Program-made: the position numbers and the translations under genes
Shown: piece by piece, positions 51,787 through 60,514 of the stretch
Layout of the letters: every line of letters starts with the position of its first letter
How positions within the stretch are numbered: the first letter of the stretch is position 1
The notes under the pieces: generated by a model
What the model saw: only the letters and a program-made list of their open reading frames with translations
What the model was told of the DNA's origin: nothing
Database searches by the model: none
Assembly (NCBI RefSeq): GCF_000620765.1
Contig: NZ_JIAK01000004.1
Span: 207,221-271,220 of the forward strand
Reading direction: 5' to 3'
Source: Desulfovermiculus halophilus DSM 18834
GTDB taxonomy: Bacteria > Desulfobacterota > Desulfovibrionia > Desulfovibrionales > Desulfothermaceae
Length of the DNA stretch: 64,000 nt

Positions 51787-52908
51787 ATGCAGGCCGTGCA
51801 GCTCAAAACGAGAATACAGGAACTGCTGGATTGTGCTGGGGTCACAATTGACGGGGACCGGCCGTGGGACATTCGCATCCACGATCAGCGCTTTTACGCC
51901 CGGGTCCTGGCCGAGGGTTCCTTGTTGGGGCTGGGGGAGTCGTACCTGGACGGGTGGTGGGACTGTGATGCCCTGGACCAGTTCATCCACCGGGTGATAC
52001 GCGCCGAGCTGGACAAACAGGTAACCCCGAAGAAGGACTGGATGTTTGCAGTAAAGGCCAAGGTCTTGAACCTGCAAGACAGCACCAGGGCCTATGAGGT
52101 GGGCAAGCACCACTACGACATCGGCAACGACCTGTACCAAAAGATGCTGGATTCGCGGATGACCTACAGCTGCGGGTACTGGAAAGAGGCCCGGGATCTG
52201 GAGGAAGCCCAGGAAGCCAAGCTGGACCTGGTCTGCCGCAAACTGGGCCTTGAACCTGGAATGCGGGTGCTGGATATCGGCTGCGGCTGGGGCGGAACGG
52301 CCAGATTCGCCGCAGAGCGCTACGGGGCCGAGGTGGTCGGGATCACTGTGTCCCGGGAACAAGTGGAGTACGGGCAGGCCCTCTGCAAGGGCCTTCCGGT
52401 GGAAATCCGCTACCAGGACTACCGCAGCGTGAGCGAAAGATTCGACCGCATTTTGTCCCTGGGCATGTTCGAGCATGTGGGGGTCAAGAACTATCAGACC
52501 TTTATGACCCGGGTCCGGAACCTCCTGGAAGACGATGGGCTCTTTCTTTTGCACACCATCGGCCGCCTGGAAAGCAGATCTGACTGCGAACCCTGGATCT
52601 CACGCTACATCTTCCCCAACTCCATGCTCCCCTCAGCCCGACAGATCTGCGCGGCCTTCGAGGGGCTCTTTGTCCTTGAGGACTGGCACAGCTTCGGGGC
52701 GGACTACGATCCCACCCTGATGGCCTGGCACGAAAACTTCACCCAGCGCTGGGACGAACTGCAAAAAGCCTACGACCAGAGATTCTTCCGGATGTGGACC
52801 TACTATCTGCTCACCTGTGCCGGAGCGTTCCGGGCCAGATCCAACCAGCTCTGGCAACTGGTCCTGTCTCCCCGCGGAGTGCAGGGCCGATACGATGCCC
52901 CCAGATAG
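51787..52908 (+). CDS. cfa: Cyclopropane-fatty-acyl-phospholipid synthase
   Basis: 373 residues: N-terminal domain (~1-90, VRVLAEGSLLGLGESYLDGW-like ARVLAEGSLLGLGESYLDGW), the SAM motif VLDIGCGWGGTARFAAE (~residues 160-176), ITVSREQVEYGQ and the conserved SLGMFEHVGVKNY. It transfers a methylene from SAM to unsaturated phospholipid acyl chains, protecting membranes in stress or stationary phase. GGAGGAG at 51774-51780 favours the ATG at 51787 over the one at 51781. A convergent amidohydrolase follows after 22 nt. Confidence 0.95.
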   Translation: MQAVQLKTRIQELLDCAGVTIDGDRPWDIRIHDQRFYARVLAEGSLLGLGESYLDGWWDCDALDQFIHRVIRAELDKQVTPKKDWMFAVKAKVLNLQDSTRAYEVGKHHYDIGNDLYQKMLDSRMTYSCGYWKEARDLEEAQEAKLDLVCRKLGLEPGMRVLDIGCGWGGTARFAAERYGAEVVGITVSREQVEYGQALCKGLPVEIRYQDYRSVSERFDRILSLGMFEHVGVKNYQTFMTRVRNLLEDDGLFLLHTIGRLESRSDCEPWISRYIFPNSMLPSARQICAAFEGLFVLEDWHSFGADYDPTLMAWHENFTQRWDELQKAYDQRFFRMWTYYLLTCAGAFRARSNQLWQLVLSPRGVQGRYDAPR

Positions 52909-52930
52909 CCGGAGCCTGGAAAAATCCGCT

Positions 52931-53794
52931 TCAGCCCGGTTGAGAACCTACTGCATCACTTCCGGCCACAAGCCGCTGGGCGTTGGCATGCAGGATCAGC
53001 CGCCGGGTCTCAGCATCCGGGACAAGCCGGTTCAGAGCGGAAAGCATATCCCGGGGCGAGTGCTCCAGGATGGGAAAATCGGTTCCGAACAGGATCCGGT
53101 CCCTGTGGGCAAGCATGAACCCGGCCAGCTCCGACTCCGGCACCTCCAGCTTCGGATTGGCCAGGGCCCAGGAGGTATCCACGCAGACCTTGGGGTAAGC
53201 CTCCAGGATCTCCTGCATCAGACCCAGCTCATCCAGGCCGAAATGGGGGATGATCAGCTTCAGGCCGGGAAACGCCTCCAGTACCGGCAGGACCCGCCTC
53301 AGCCCCAGGGCCTTGTATTCCTCCTGCCCCGGAGCGTACGGTGCCGTCCCGGCGTGGAGGATCAGGATCTTGTCCCGCTGGTAGACCTCCCGGCAGGCTG
53401 GGACCAGGGCCGGGTGGTCGGCCGGATACTTGATCACCGCCAGCTGCAGCTTGAGTCCGGCAAACCCCCAGGAATCAAGACACAGAGCCAGGGTATCGGC
53501 TATCTCCTCGTCCTCTGGGTGGACGGAGGCAAAGGGGATGAGCCAGGGATTGGCCAGGGCGACCGAACGGACCCAGCGGTTGAGATCCATGGCCATGCCC
53601 GGCTTGTGGCAATAGGGGAGCAGAAACCCCCTGTCCACACCCATATCCTGCAAAAAGCTTAGATAAGAATCCAGATCCCAGCCTGCGAAGGGGATATCCC
53701 AGCCGAAGCGGTCGAACCATCCCCAGATAGCCGCAAAAAGCCGCTCGGGAAACAAGTGGATATGTGCGTCCCAGACCTGTTCGCCCTGAATCAT
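52931..53794 (-). CDS. Amidohydrolase-family (TIM-barrel) metal-dependent hydrolase
   Basis: 287 residues: metal-binding start VWDAHIHLFPERL (D-x-H-x-H), then LILHAGTAPYAPGQ, KLIIPHFGLDELG and the late GTDFPILEHSPRDML, the usual layout of the ACMSD/'Amidohydro_2' branch. Members are decarboxylases or hydrolases; the substrate cannot be deduced. The start at 53794 has GGGAGG just upstream. It is a single gene; a MITE-like copy lies 35 bp upstream of its start. Confidence 0.88.
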   Translation of the reverse strand: MIQGEQVWDAHIHLFPERLFAAIWGWFDRFGWDIPFAGWDLDSYLSFLQDMGVDRGFLLPYCHKPGMAMDLNRWVRSVALANPWLIPFASVHPEDEEIADTLALCLDSWGFAGLKLQLAVIKYPADHPALVPACREVYQRDKILILHAGTAPYAPGQEEYKALGLRRVLPVLEAFPGLKLIIPHFGLDELGLMQEILEAYPKVCVDTSWALANPKLEVPESELAGFMLAHRDRILFGTDFPILEHSPRDMLSALNRLVPDAETRRLILHANAQRLVAGSDAVGSQPG

Positions 53795-53820
53795 GATCCT
53801 CCCGTCCTTTCCATCTGACC

Positions 53821-53915
53821 GCATTTGTGGTTTTTCGACGTAGCTTGTGGATTTTTGGAGTTTGCCATCTCTTATGTAGGCAACTGCACTTTCTGTGTCC
53901 AAGAGCCGCATTTGT
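53821..53915 (+). mobile_element. MITE-like element, copy E, with 8-bp target duplication
   Basis: A 79-bp element (53829-53907) starts GGTTTTTCGACGTAGC and ends GTGTCCAAGAGCC. The flanks GCATTTGT at 53821-53828 and 53908-53915 are identical. Confidence 0.88.
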
Positions 53916-54267
53916 TCAGCGGCCTTGTCCAACCAGGCGCTGAAGGCCTCCTGACCCCGGCTATGTGGTTGTTTTTCATATCAGTCCCAGTACGGGGCTC
54001 ATCGCCAACTGTGGGCTCAATGGCTGGTCACCGCCTCGCTGGACAAGGCCTCCTGAACTTTGTGAAGAGGGGCTGAACGATTGCACCTAGTTTACTTCCC
54101 AGGCGGTAAGGCGATTTTTCTTGCCTGGGTGGTTCAAGTATGCCACAAAGATAAACGTTATTTTGTTTCCCAACCGGGGTCCCCAAGCCATCGCGTTTCT
54201 GGATCCCGAACCCGGAGGCTCCCCGGCCTGAAGACAGGAGCCGTGATCCCGTAAGGAGCTCGAGTCT
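53916..54267. other. Gene-free 352-bp region with repeats and a hairpin
   Basis: The region holds an 11-bp inverted repeat GGCCTTGTCCA/TGGACAAGGCC (53921-53931, 54039-54049), a 12-bp direct repeat AAGGCCTCCTGA (53943-53954, 54044-54055) and a CCCAGGC...GCCTGGG hairpin with an internal T-run (54098-54129). It may be a decayed element plus a terminator or leader for the following flavoprotein gene. No ORF with a binding site is seen. Confidence 0.5.
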
Positions 54268-55392
54268 ATGGCAGCACAGAACATGCCCGGCCTGCACATC
54301 GGCAAGCTGGCCGCTCCAACTCCAATTGTCCAGGGCGGCATGGGCATCGGCATTTCTGGGGCCGGGCTGGCCTCAGCCGTTGCCGACCAGGGCGGCGTGG
54401 GCGTCATCTCCGCCGTTGGTCTGGGTATGCTGGAGTCAGCCTCCCGCACCCATTACCACCAGACCAATCGGGAGGCCCTGGTCCGGGAGATCAGGACGGC
54501 CCGGAACAAGACCTCCGGAATTATCGGGGTGAACATCATGATAGCCCTGTCCGACTTCGACACCCTGCTCCTGGGGGCCGTCGACGAAGGCGTGGACATC
54601 ATCTTTCTGGGCGCCGGCCTCCCCCTGCATTTCCCCGAGGAGCTGTCCCCGGAACGGATGCGTCAAATGCACACCGCCCTGGTGCCTATAGTCTCCTCGG
54701 CCAAGGCGGCCAAGCTCATCCTCAAGTACTGGAGCAAGCGGTTCAACCGGGTGCCGGACGGTTTTGTGCTCGAAGGCCCTATGGCCGGGGGGCACCTGGG
54801 GTTCACCCCGGAACAGATAGACGATCCTGGATACGCACTGCACCGTTTGTTGCCCGAAGTCCTGGCCGCTGTGGCCCCGTATGAACAAAGCCGGGGACAC
54901 AAGATCCCGGTCATTGCAGCCGGAGGGGTGTATACCGGCCGCGATATCCATGACTTCCTCCACCTCGGGGCCGCCGGGGTCCAAATGGGAACCAGGTTCG
55001 TGGCCACCCATGAATGTGATGCCGATATCGCATTCAAGCAGGCCTTTGTCCAGGCCAGACAGGAGGATTTGACCATTATCCAGAGTCCGGTTGGCCTGCC
55101 AGGACGGGCCATCGAGAACGACTTCCTGCGGGATGTGGCCTCCGGACACAAGAAGCCATTCACCTGCCCCTGGAAATGCCTGAAGACCTGCGACTACACC
55201 CAGTCATCCTATTGCATCGCCTGCGCCCTGAACCAGGCTCGGGCCGGAAGGCTCAAGCACGGATTCGCCTTTGCCGGAGCCAATGCCTGGCGGGTGGACC
55301 GGATCATGTCCGTTCATGAGCTGATGCACTCCCTGATTGACGAATACCAGGCCGCGGCAAGGGCATCGGAAACAGCCCCGGCTGAGGGCTGA
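54268..55392 (+). CDS. Nitronate monooxygenase-family FMN oxidoreductase
   Basis: 374 residues with the 2-nitropropane dioxygenase/enoyl-reductase-II fold: PIVQGGMGIGISGAGLASAV at the start, PVIAAGGVYTGRDIHDFLHL (FMN phosphate site, ~residues 212-231) and GAAGVQMGTRFVATHECDAD. A Cys-rich C-terminal segment (C-x3-C-x3-C...C-x3-C, ~residues 297-318: CPWKCLKTCDY, YCIACAL) is present, which is typical of the larger anaerobe members and may bind a metal or cluster. Reaction unknown; members include nitronate monooxygenases and FabK-like reductases. AAGGAG precedes the ATG. Confidence 0.88.
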   Translation: MAAQNMPGLHIGKLAAPTPIVQGGMGIGISGAGLASAVADQGGVGVISAVGLGMLESASRTHYHQTNREALVREIRTARNKTSGIIGVNIMIALSDFDTLLLGAVDEGVDIIFLGAGLPLHFPEELSPERMRQMHTALVPIVSSAKAAKLILKYWSKRFNRVPDGFVLEGPMAGGHLGFTPEQIDDPGYALHRLLPEVLAAVAPYEQSRGHKIPVIAAGGVYTGRDIHDFLHLGAAGVQMGTRFVATHECDADIAFKQAFVQARQEDLTIIQSPVGLPGRAIENDFLRDVASGHKKPFTCPWKCLKTCDYTQSSYCIACALNQARAGRLKHGFAFAGANAWRVDRIMSVHELMHSLIDEYQAAARASETAPAEG

Positions 55393-55412
55393 CCCATCCT
55401 TCTCCTCCTTGC

Positions 55413-56756
55413 TCACCCCCAGGAAGCCGCCCGCCTTCCCAGACGGTGCAGGACCTCGTCCAGGATGGTCACGCAGGTGTCCACCTCCTGCTCCCCAACA
55501 GTCAGGGGCGGACAGAACCGCAGGGTGTTTTCTCCACAGCCCAGGAGCAGGAGCCCTTTTTCAAAGCAGGCCTGGATCACGTCATCCCGCCACTGAGGCG
55601 CCTTTTCCTTCCGCTCCCGGTCCGCGACCAACTCCAGGCCGACCATCAGCCCCATTCCCCGGACGTCGCCGATACACTCATACCTGTCCTGCAGGGTGCG
55701 CAGTCCGTGCATGAGCCGCTCTCCCTGCAGGCGGGCATTGGCCATCAGCTCCTCCTCCAAGAGATCGATGGTTGCCAGGGCAGCCTGGCAGGACACGGGA
55801 TTGCCCCCGAAAGTCGAAGCATGGGACCCGGCCTCCCAATCCATGATCCGGGCCGGAGCCAGGGCAGCACCCAGGGGCATCCCGGAGGCAATGCCCTTGG
55901 CCAGGGCCGTAATATCCGGAACCAGGCCGAAATGCTCCATGGCGAACATCTTTCCTGTCCGGCCCATCCCGGACTGCACTTCGTCCGCCACATACAGGAT
56001 TCCATATTTTTTGGCCACCGCGGCCAGTCGGAGATGGAACTCGGGGGGCGGCACAATGTAGCCTCCTTCGCCCTGAATCGGCTCCACGAATATGGCCGCC
56101 ACCTCTTCCGGGGGCATGGTTGTCCGGAACAGGGTCTCCTCCACCCAGCGCACGCATTCCAGATCGCAGGCCGGGTAGGTCAGCTTGAACGGACACCGGT
56201 AGCAGTAGGGATAGAATATATGCGTAATCCCGGGGATCAAGGGGTTGTAATGGCTGCGCTGGACGGCTTTGCTGGCAGTAAGGGACAACGCCCCCATGGT
56301 CCGGCCGTGAAAGGCGCCGAAAAAGGCGATGTTCAGCTCCCGCCTGGTATGGTGCCGGGCCAGCTTGAAGGCGGCCTCCACTGCCTCGGCTCCGGAATTG
56401 CCGAAATACACCTTGTACCGTTCATCTCCCGGCACCAGGAAGGCCAGCCTGCGGGCCAGCTCGATCTGCGGGGCGTAATAAAAGTCCGTCCCGGACATAT
56501 GCATCAGCCGTTCGGCCTGGTCCTTGACCGCCTGAACCACCCGGGGATGCGCGTGCCCGGTGGAGCACACGGCGATACCGGCCGTAAAGTCCAGAAACAG
56601 ATTGTCGTCCACATCCCGCATCCACACCCCGCTGGCCTCTCTGGCCACCAAGGGATACATCCGGGTATAGGAAGGGGATACGAACTCCCTGTCCCGTTCG
56701 ATCATGGCCGCAGCCTTGGGGCCCGGCAATGGCCCCGTTATCTCCGGACGCCGCAT
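55413..56756 (-). CDS. Class III PLP-dependent aminotransferase (acetylornithine/GABA type)
   Basis: 447 residues: FFGAFHGRTMGALSLTASK, VEPIQGEGGYIVPP, VADEVQSGMGRTGKMFA, PLP lysine in ITALAKGIASGMPLGAAL and FGGNPVSCQAAL. A cysteine-rich insert YCYRCPFKLTYPACDLEC (~residues 182-199) marks a subfamily of acetylornithine/4-aminobutyrate-like enzymes from anaerobes and archaea, some of which are amino-acid racemases. The true substrate is therefore uncertain. AAGGAGG lies 6 nt before the ATG at 56756; an upstream extension to 56807 has no support. It is convergent with the flavin oxidoreductase gene. Confidence 0.9.
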   Translation of the reverse strand: MRRPEITGPLPGPKAAAMIERDREFVSPSYTRMYPLVAREASGVWMRDVDDNLFLDFTAGIAVCSTGHAHPRVVQAVKDQAERLMHMSGTDFYYAPQIELARRLAFLVPGDERYKVYFGNSGAEAVEAAFKLARHHTRRELNIAFFGAFHGRTMGALSLTASKAVQRSHYNPLIPGITHIFYPYCYRCPFKLTYPACDLECVRWVEETLFRTTMPPEEVAAIFVEPIQGEGGYIVPPPEFHLRLAAVAKKYGILYVADEVQSGMGRTGKMFAMEHFGLVPDITALAKGIASGMPLGAALAPARIMDWEAGSHASTFGGNPVSCQAALATIDLLEEELMANARLQGERLMHGLRTLQDRYECIGDVRGMGLMVGLELVADRERKEKAPQWRDDVIQACFEKGLLLLGCGENTLRFCPPLTVGEQEVDTCVTILDEVLHRLGRRAASWG

Positions 56757-57070
56757 TCCCGCCTCCTTTCCTGGATACAGTTCCCCATCCCTGTCGCTGA
56801 GGATCACTGGCGCGAAGAATGTGCATCCAGTGCATCCGTTTGTTGTGATTTTCTTTCTTCGGGTTCGTAATCACTATCGGGGCCGAATCCATAAGCTGAG
56901 GGTTCCTCCTGCACCGAATGACATATTCTTTCGATTTCGATAGCGATCCCGATTTCGATTCGGATTATCCCTATCAGAGCATTAGGCCAACTATGACCCT
57001 TTCCGCACACCTGGTCAATACGTGCAAAGACACGCTCCTTGACAGACAGCCCTATGCTGGCTACCCCTTC
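56757..57070. other. Gene-free intergenic region with CGAT-rich low complexity
   Basis: This divergent gap between the aminotransferase and greA contains a degenerate TCGATTTCGAT-like stretch (about 56930-56970) that yields an Asp/Phe/Ser-rich pseudo-ORF without a ribosome-binding site. I see no gene here. Confidence 0.5.
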
Positions 57071-57099
57071 TTGCTCCGCCCGGCACCGGCGTATACAAT
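57071..57099 (+). promoter_or_regulatory. Sigma-70-type promoter of greA
   Basis: TTGCTC (57071-57076) and TACAAT (57094-57099) are separated by 17 nt. The predicted start near 57106 gives a ~120-nt leader before greA. Confidence 0.5.
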
Positions 57100-57224
57100 A
57101 CCCAGTTACAAAGCCGCAGGATGCGGGCCGCAAAAGATGAACGGCAAACGTCGACCATCCACTGCCAGCGTCGACGGACACAGAAAACGAGCCTGACGAA
57201 TAGAATTCAGACCAGGGAGGCTGC

Positions 57225-57719
57225 ATGGACACAATCCCCATTTCAGTTGAAGGCTTTACCAAGCTTCGGGAAGAGCTCGAAGAACTCAAGCGGGAACGCC
57301 CGGAAGTCATCCAGGCCATTAAAGAGGCCAGAGAAGAAGGGGATCTGCGGGAAAACGCCGGCTATGATGCCGCGCGGGAGAGGCAGGGAATGCTCGAAGC
57401 CCGGATCACCTTCATCGAATCCAGGCTGCCCAAATGCGACGTCATTGATATCCACAGCATGCAGGGGAGCAAGATCGCCTTTGGAGCCACTGTGGAGATT
57501 GAGGACATAGACACCGAAGAACGCAAAAAGTTCACCCTTTTGGGGCCAGACGAAGCGGACTACAAGAAAGGGAGCATCTCCGTTCACTCACCATTGGCCC
57601 GGGCCCTTCTGGGCAAGGAGGAAGGAGACGACGCTGTGGTCGATGCACCGCGGGGTAAAATCGATTATGAAATCATATCTGTGGAGTACAAGGGTTTTCC
57701 GGAGGGACATTTCTCCTAG
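57225..57719 (+). CDS. greA: Transcription elongation factor GreA
   Basis: 164 residues: N-terminal coiled coil (FTKLREELEELKRERPEVIQ, AREEGDLRENAGYDAARERQ with the acidic DLRENA tip needed for RNA cleavage by stalled polymerase) and a C-terminal FKBP-like domain (SIAFGATVEIEDI-like KIAFGATVEIEDIDTEER, ISVHSPLARALLGKEEGD). GGGAGG lies upstream of the ATG. A strong terminator follows 9 nt after the stop. Confidence 0.96.
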   Translation: MDTIPISVEGFTKLREELEELKRERPEVIQAIKEAREEGDLRENAGYDAARERQGMLEARITFIESRLPKCDVIDIHSMQGSKIAFGATVEIEDIDTEERKKFTLLGPDEADYKKGSISVHSPLARALLGKEEGDDAVVDAPRGKIDYEIISVEYKGFPEGHFS

Positions 57720-57728
57720 CCCAAAAAT

Positions 57729-57758
57729 ACAAAAGCCGCCCGGTCGGGCGGCTTTTGT
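57729..57758. terminator. Bidirectional intrinsic terminator between greA and the RRM gene
   Basis: ACAAAAGCCGCCCG (57729-57742) is mirrored by CGGGCGGCTTTTGT (57745-57758). A-rich and T-rich arms give U-tracts in both directions. Confidence 0.88.
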
Positions 57759-57792
57759 GCTGTCTATCTGCCTTGCCGGCAGCAGCGGGAAT

Positions 57793-58041
57793 CTAGGTCC
57801 GGGGGCGGGCTTCGTTCACCTTCAGGTTCCGGCCTTCGAAGCTGGTCCCGTCCAGGCTCTGCATGGCGGCGTTCGCCTCTTCCTCGCCCATTTCCACAAA
57901 GGCAAATCCGCGTGACCTGCCGGTTTCCCTGTCAGTGATCAGGTTGACTGACTTGACTTCGCCGAACTGACCGAACAGTTCTTGGATGTCGTCCTCGGTG
58001 GACTGAAAGGCCAGATTCCCAACATACATCTTCTTGATCAT
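57793..58041 (-). CDS. RRM-type RNA-binding protein
   Basis: 82 residues comprising one RNA-recognition motif: RNP2 KMYVGNLAF and RNP1 RSRGFAFVEM, with the aromatic residues that stack on RNA. Small bacterial RRM proteins resemble cyanobacterial Rbp proteins and are often cold- or stress-induced; targets are unknown. The ATG at 58041 has GGGAG 9 nt upstream; MYVGNL at 58029 is possible. Its leader holds a hairpin followed by a long T-tract, so expression may be controlled by premature termination. Confidence 0.92.
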   Translation of the reverse strand: MIKKMYVGNLAFQSTEDDIQELFGQFGEVKSVNLITDRETGRSRGFAFVEMGEEEANAAMQSLDGTSFEGRNLKVNEARPRT

Positions 58042-58056
58042 ATCTGTACTGCTCCC

Positions 58057-58104
58057 AAAAAAGAAAAAAAAATACACAACGGCCACCAGTTGGCCGACAA
58101 GTGT
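58057..58104 (-). promoter_or_regulatory. Attenuator-like hairpin and T-tract in the RRM leader
   Basis: In minus-strand orientation, ACAC-ttgt-CGGCCA-actgg-TGGCCG-tt-GTGT is followed directly by a run of T with one C (plus-strand 58057-58072). It lies between the promoter and the ribosome-binding site of the RRM gene, so it looks like an intrinsic terminator inside the leader. Confidence 0.6.
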
Positions 58105-58133
58105 TGTATACGCAGATTGGGAGGCAAAGTCAA
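58105..58133 (-). promoter_or_regulatory. Sigma-70-type promoter of the RRM gene
   Basis: On the minus strand TTGACT and TATACA are separated by exactly 17 nt. The predicted start near 58097 gives a ~55-nt leader. Confidence 0.72.
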
Positions 58134-58493
58134 GGTAGATTTGCAAATTCATTCGCCTGCAATCAAATAAACAATGATCCTAAAGTGTTTTGCCTGTATA
58201 CTCTCTTTTGAGCCTTCAGCATTCGCCTGGATAACGAAGAGGGTTCACCTTCGGGTTTTGAGACACAAATATTCATTATCATTAAACAGTTACAGGCGGC
58301 CCCTTTGCTGGACAAGAGCATTTCTTTTTGTCTACCGTACAACCCGTTTTTCTCAACTGCTGACGCTCCACCGTTTTTTCGAACTCCATGCGAGATCGGC
58401 AGGATTCAGGGCGGGGCGTGTCTGCGTGTTGATGCCGTATTTTCTTGGGGTGATACATCAACCGATTCCCCATGACGTGAGGATCAATTTCTA
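58134..58493. other. Gene-free AT-richer region upstream of the PilZ gene
   Basis: No ORF here has both a binding site and a recognisable product; the 107- and 91-residue frames on either strand look fortuitous. Base composition falls from here toward about 45 % GC, marking the edge of the AT-richer block. Confidence 0.45.
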
Positions 58494-60503
58494 TTGACTC
58501 CGGTGTATATGCAACTATCCGACCTATCCACTGAACTGGGCCGAAATCAGGAAACAAAGCAGCGAAAACTGCGCTACCTGTCGGATAGGCTGAACTTTTG
58601 CCACTTCCAAGGGCAAAATATCTCTATTGTCCTCAAGCACAGGGTCTTTAACAGACTCAAGGTGCTGACCTCCAGAGTTTTTCCGACCATTGGCTCGGAA
58701 GTCGTCTGTCAGCCGCAAAGCGGGGAAGATGCAACTTGGTTGTTGGAAAGATTTCAAGTACACAAAGTCAGTATCCACCTCAAAAATGCCTACCTTGATT
58801 TTTTCCCTGCTTACATCCGTGTAGACTCCGGCCTGATTCGGCTTGGCCTCCCGGAAGAATGCTTTGAAATATCCGATCCTGAAATAAACAGCCGTAAATG
58901 CACAAATGTGCACGGGCAAATCGTCTGCGATCATGGCCTATATACTGTTGAGCCCCTCGAATTCAGCCCATCACAGATCAAAGTTGTTCTGCCGTGGAAA
59001 GAACATCGTATACTGCACTGGTCTCCCCCAAATGAGAGCCTATGGCTTATCCTGTATTCAGAATACAATACGTACTTCTCAGGCAACTGTCAGGTACAAG
59101 AGGAGCAGGAGACCGAAAGAGGGCTACAGATTTTGCTCAGCTTTCCTCAAGAGCCCTATGCTCGCTTCAGACGGCGTAAGTTCCGCAGTCAGCGAGTTCA
59201 GATAACGCCCCCTCCCGATATTGTCTTTTCTCACCCGTTAAGTAGAGAAAGCTTGTCATTCAAGATACATGACATATCCGGCAGAGGATTCTCTTTTCTG
59301 GTTCCCAAGGACAAGAACCTCTTTTTCCCTCGATTGACAATACCACGTCTTGAATTACGATTCGGACTGCATTTTTCAATTACTTGTACAACACATCTCG
59401 TATACTGTATTGAACATGATGCCTATATTCGATGCGGCGCATGCTTTATCGACATTGACCTTGAAAGCATAACTAAAATTCTTTATCTCCTGCATCAGCT
59501 CCAAGACAGCAACGCTTACGTGATGCATCAATACGTTGACCCTGAAAAGCTCTGGGAGTTCTTTTTTTCCACAGGATTCATATACCCCCAGAAATATTAT
59601 CATATGTCCAATCATGCCCAAGAGCTGAAAACGCTTTATGCAAAGCTCTACTCAGGCACACCCACCATTACAAAACACTTTACCTACCAAGAGCACGGGG
59701 ATATCTTGGCCCATATTTCCATGCTCCGCATATTTGATCGCTCCTGGCTTATCCATCACCATGCTGCGGACAAGGCATCTTCCCGCTTGGCTGGAGTAAA
59801 AGTATTAAGTCAAATCAGCCGCTACGTGAACGAAGTCCATACCTTCGAATCGGCAAAAATGGACTACGTCATGTGTTTCTACCGACCGGACAACAAGTTT
59901 CCTGCCCGGGTTTTTGGAGGTGTGGCCCGAAAGCTACGAAACAGCCACAAGTGCAGCCTGGACACCTTTACCTATATCTCCTCAATACATGGCATGCACC
60001 CTGGACCGATAGGGCGGAAATATTGGGTCGATATTGCGCACCCCGAGGATATCGAAGACTTTTTTCACATCTACAAACAAATCTCGAATGGACTTTTGCC
60101 GCATACGTTCAATTTCATTGAATCCGACGAACTGTTTCAATCGTATGCATCAAACGACTTGAATCGGAGCCTGAAGACCTACGTCCTGCAGACAGAAAAC
60201 GGGCCAGCTGCCATTGTCTTGCTGCTTATGTCCGATGTCGGCTTAAACATGTCTGACGTAACACATTGCATGTACTTTTTCGCAATTCAATATAACGAGA
60301 TTGATAAAGATCTCATCAACAAATGTGTCCTAGACATATTACAAAAAGAAAACGCAAAGGACACAAGCCTCATGCTGTTCCCCGAATGCTTAGCAAAGCA
60401 TATGAACATTAAGTCTGAAAAAAGATATACCTTATGGATACTCAATCTCAAGTATCTCGACGAGTATTTTCAGTACTGCACCAGACTTTTTGGTAAATTC
60501 TAA
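58494..60503 (+). CDS. PilZ-domain (c-di-GMP receptor) multidomain protein
   Basis: 669 residues. The PilZ signature is complete: an RxxxR block in RFRRRKFRSQR (~224-234) and DISGRGFSF (~260-268) about 26 residues later, so c-di-GMP binding is likely. The N-terminal ~215 residues may be a YcgR-N-like domain. The C-terminal ~330 residues (LWEFFFSTGFIYPQKYYHMS, LAHISMLRIFDRSWLIHHHA) look like a divergent acyltransferase-like domain, but I cannot name it. The start is uncertain: a TTG at 58494 or ATG at 58509, neither with a good site. It is 11 nt upstream of an HD-GYP gene, pairing a c-di-GMP receptor with a predicted hydrolase. Codon use is AT-richer than the rest of the window. Confidence 0.78.
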   Translation: MTPVYMQLSDLSTELGRNQETKQRKLRYLSDRLNFCHFQGQNISIVLKHRVFNRLKVLTSRVFPTIGSEVVCQPQSGEDATWLLERFQVHKVSIHLKNAYLDFFPAYIRVDSGLIRLGLPEECFEISDPEINSRKCTNVHGQIVCDHGLYTVEPLEFSPSQIKVVLPWKEHRILHWSPPNESLWLILYSEYNTYFSGNCQVQEEQETERGLQILLSFPQEPYARFRRRKFRSQRVQITPPPDIVFSHPLSRESLSFKIHDISGRGFSFLVPKDKNLFFPRLTIPRLELRFGLHFSITCTTHLVYCIEHDAYIRCGACFIDIDLESITKILYLLHQLQDSNAYVMHQYVDPEKLWEFFFSTGFIYPQKYYHMSNHAQELKTLYAKLYSGTPTITKHFTYQEHGDILAHISMLRIFDRSWLIHHHAADKASSRLAGVKVLSQISRYVNEVHTFESAKMDYVMCFYRPDNKFPARVFGGVARKLRNSHKCSLDTFTYISSIHGMHPGPIGRKYWVDIAHPEDIEDFFHIYKQISNGLLPHTFNFIESDELFQSYASNDLNRSLKTYVLQTENGPAAIVLLLMSDVGLNMSDVTHCMYFFAIQYNEIDKDLINKCVLDILQKENAKDTSLMLFPECLAKHMNIKSEKRYTLWILNLKYLDEYFQYCTRLFGKF

Positions 60504-60514
60504 GGCTATTTTAT

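Noticed and set aside
50452..52554. 700-residue minus-strand open frame spanning YeiH, the small ORF and cfa
   Set aside because: It runs through three well-supported plus-strand genes and intergenic DNA without any family signal.
56918..57196. 92-residue plus-strand ORF with Asp/Phe/Ser repeats before greA
   Set aside because: Arises from a CGAT-rich low-complexity stretch; no ribosome-binding site and no family.
58174..58557. Short ORFs on both strands upstream of the PilZ gene
   Set aside because: Mutually overlapping, no binding sites and no recognisable products.
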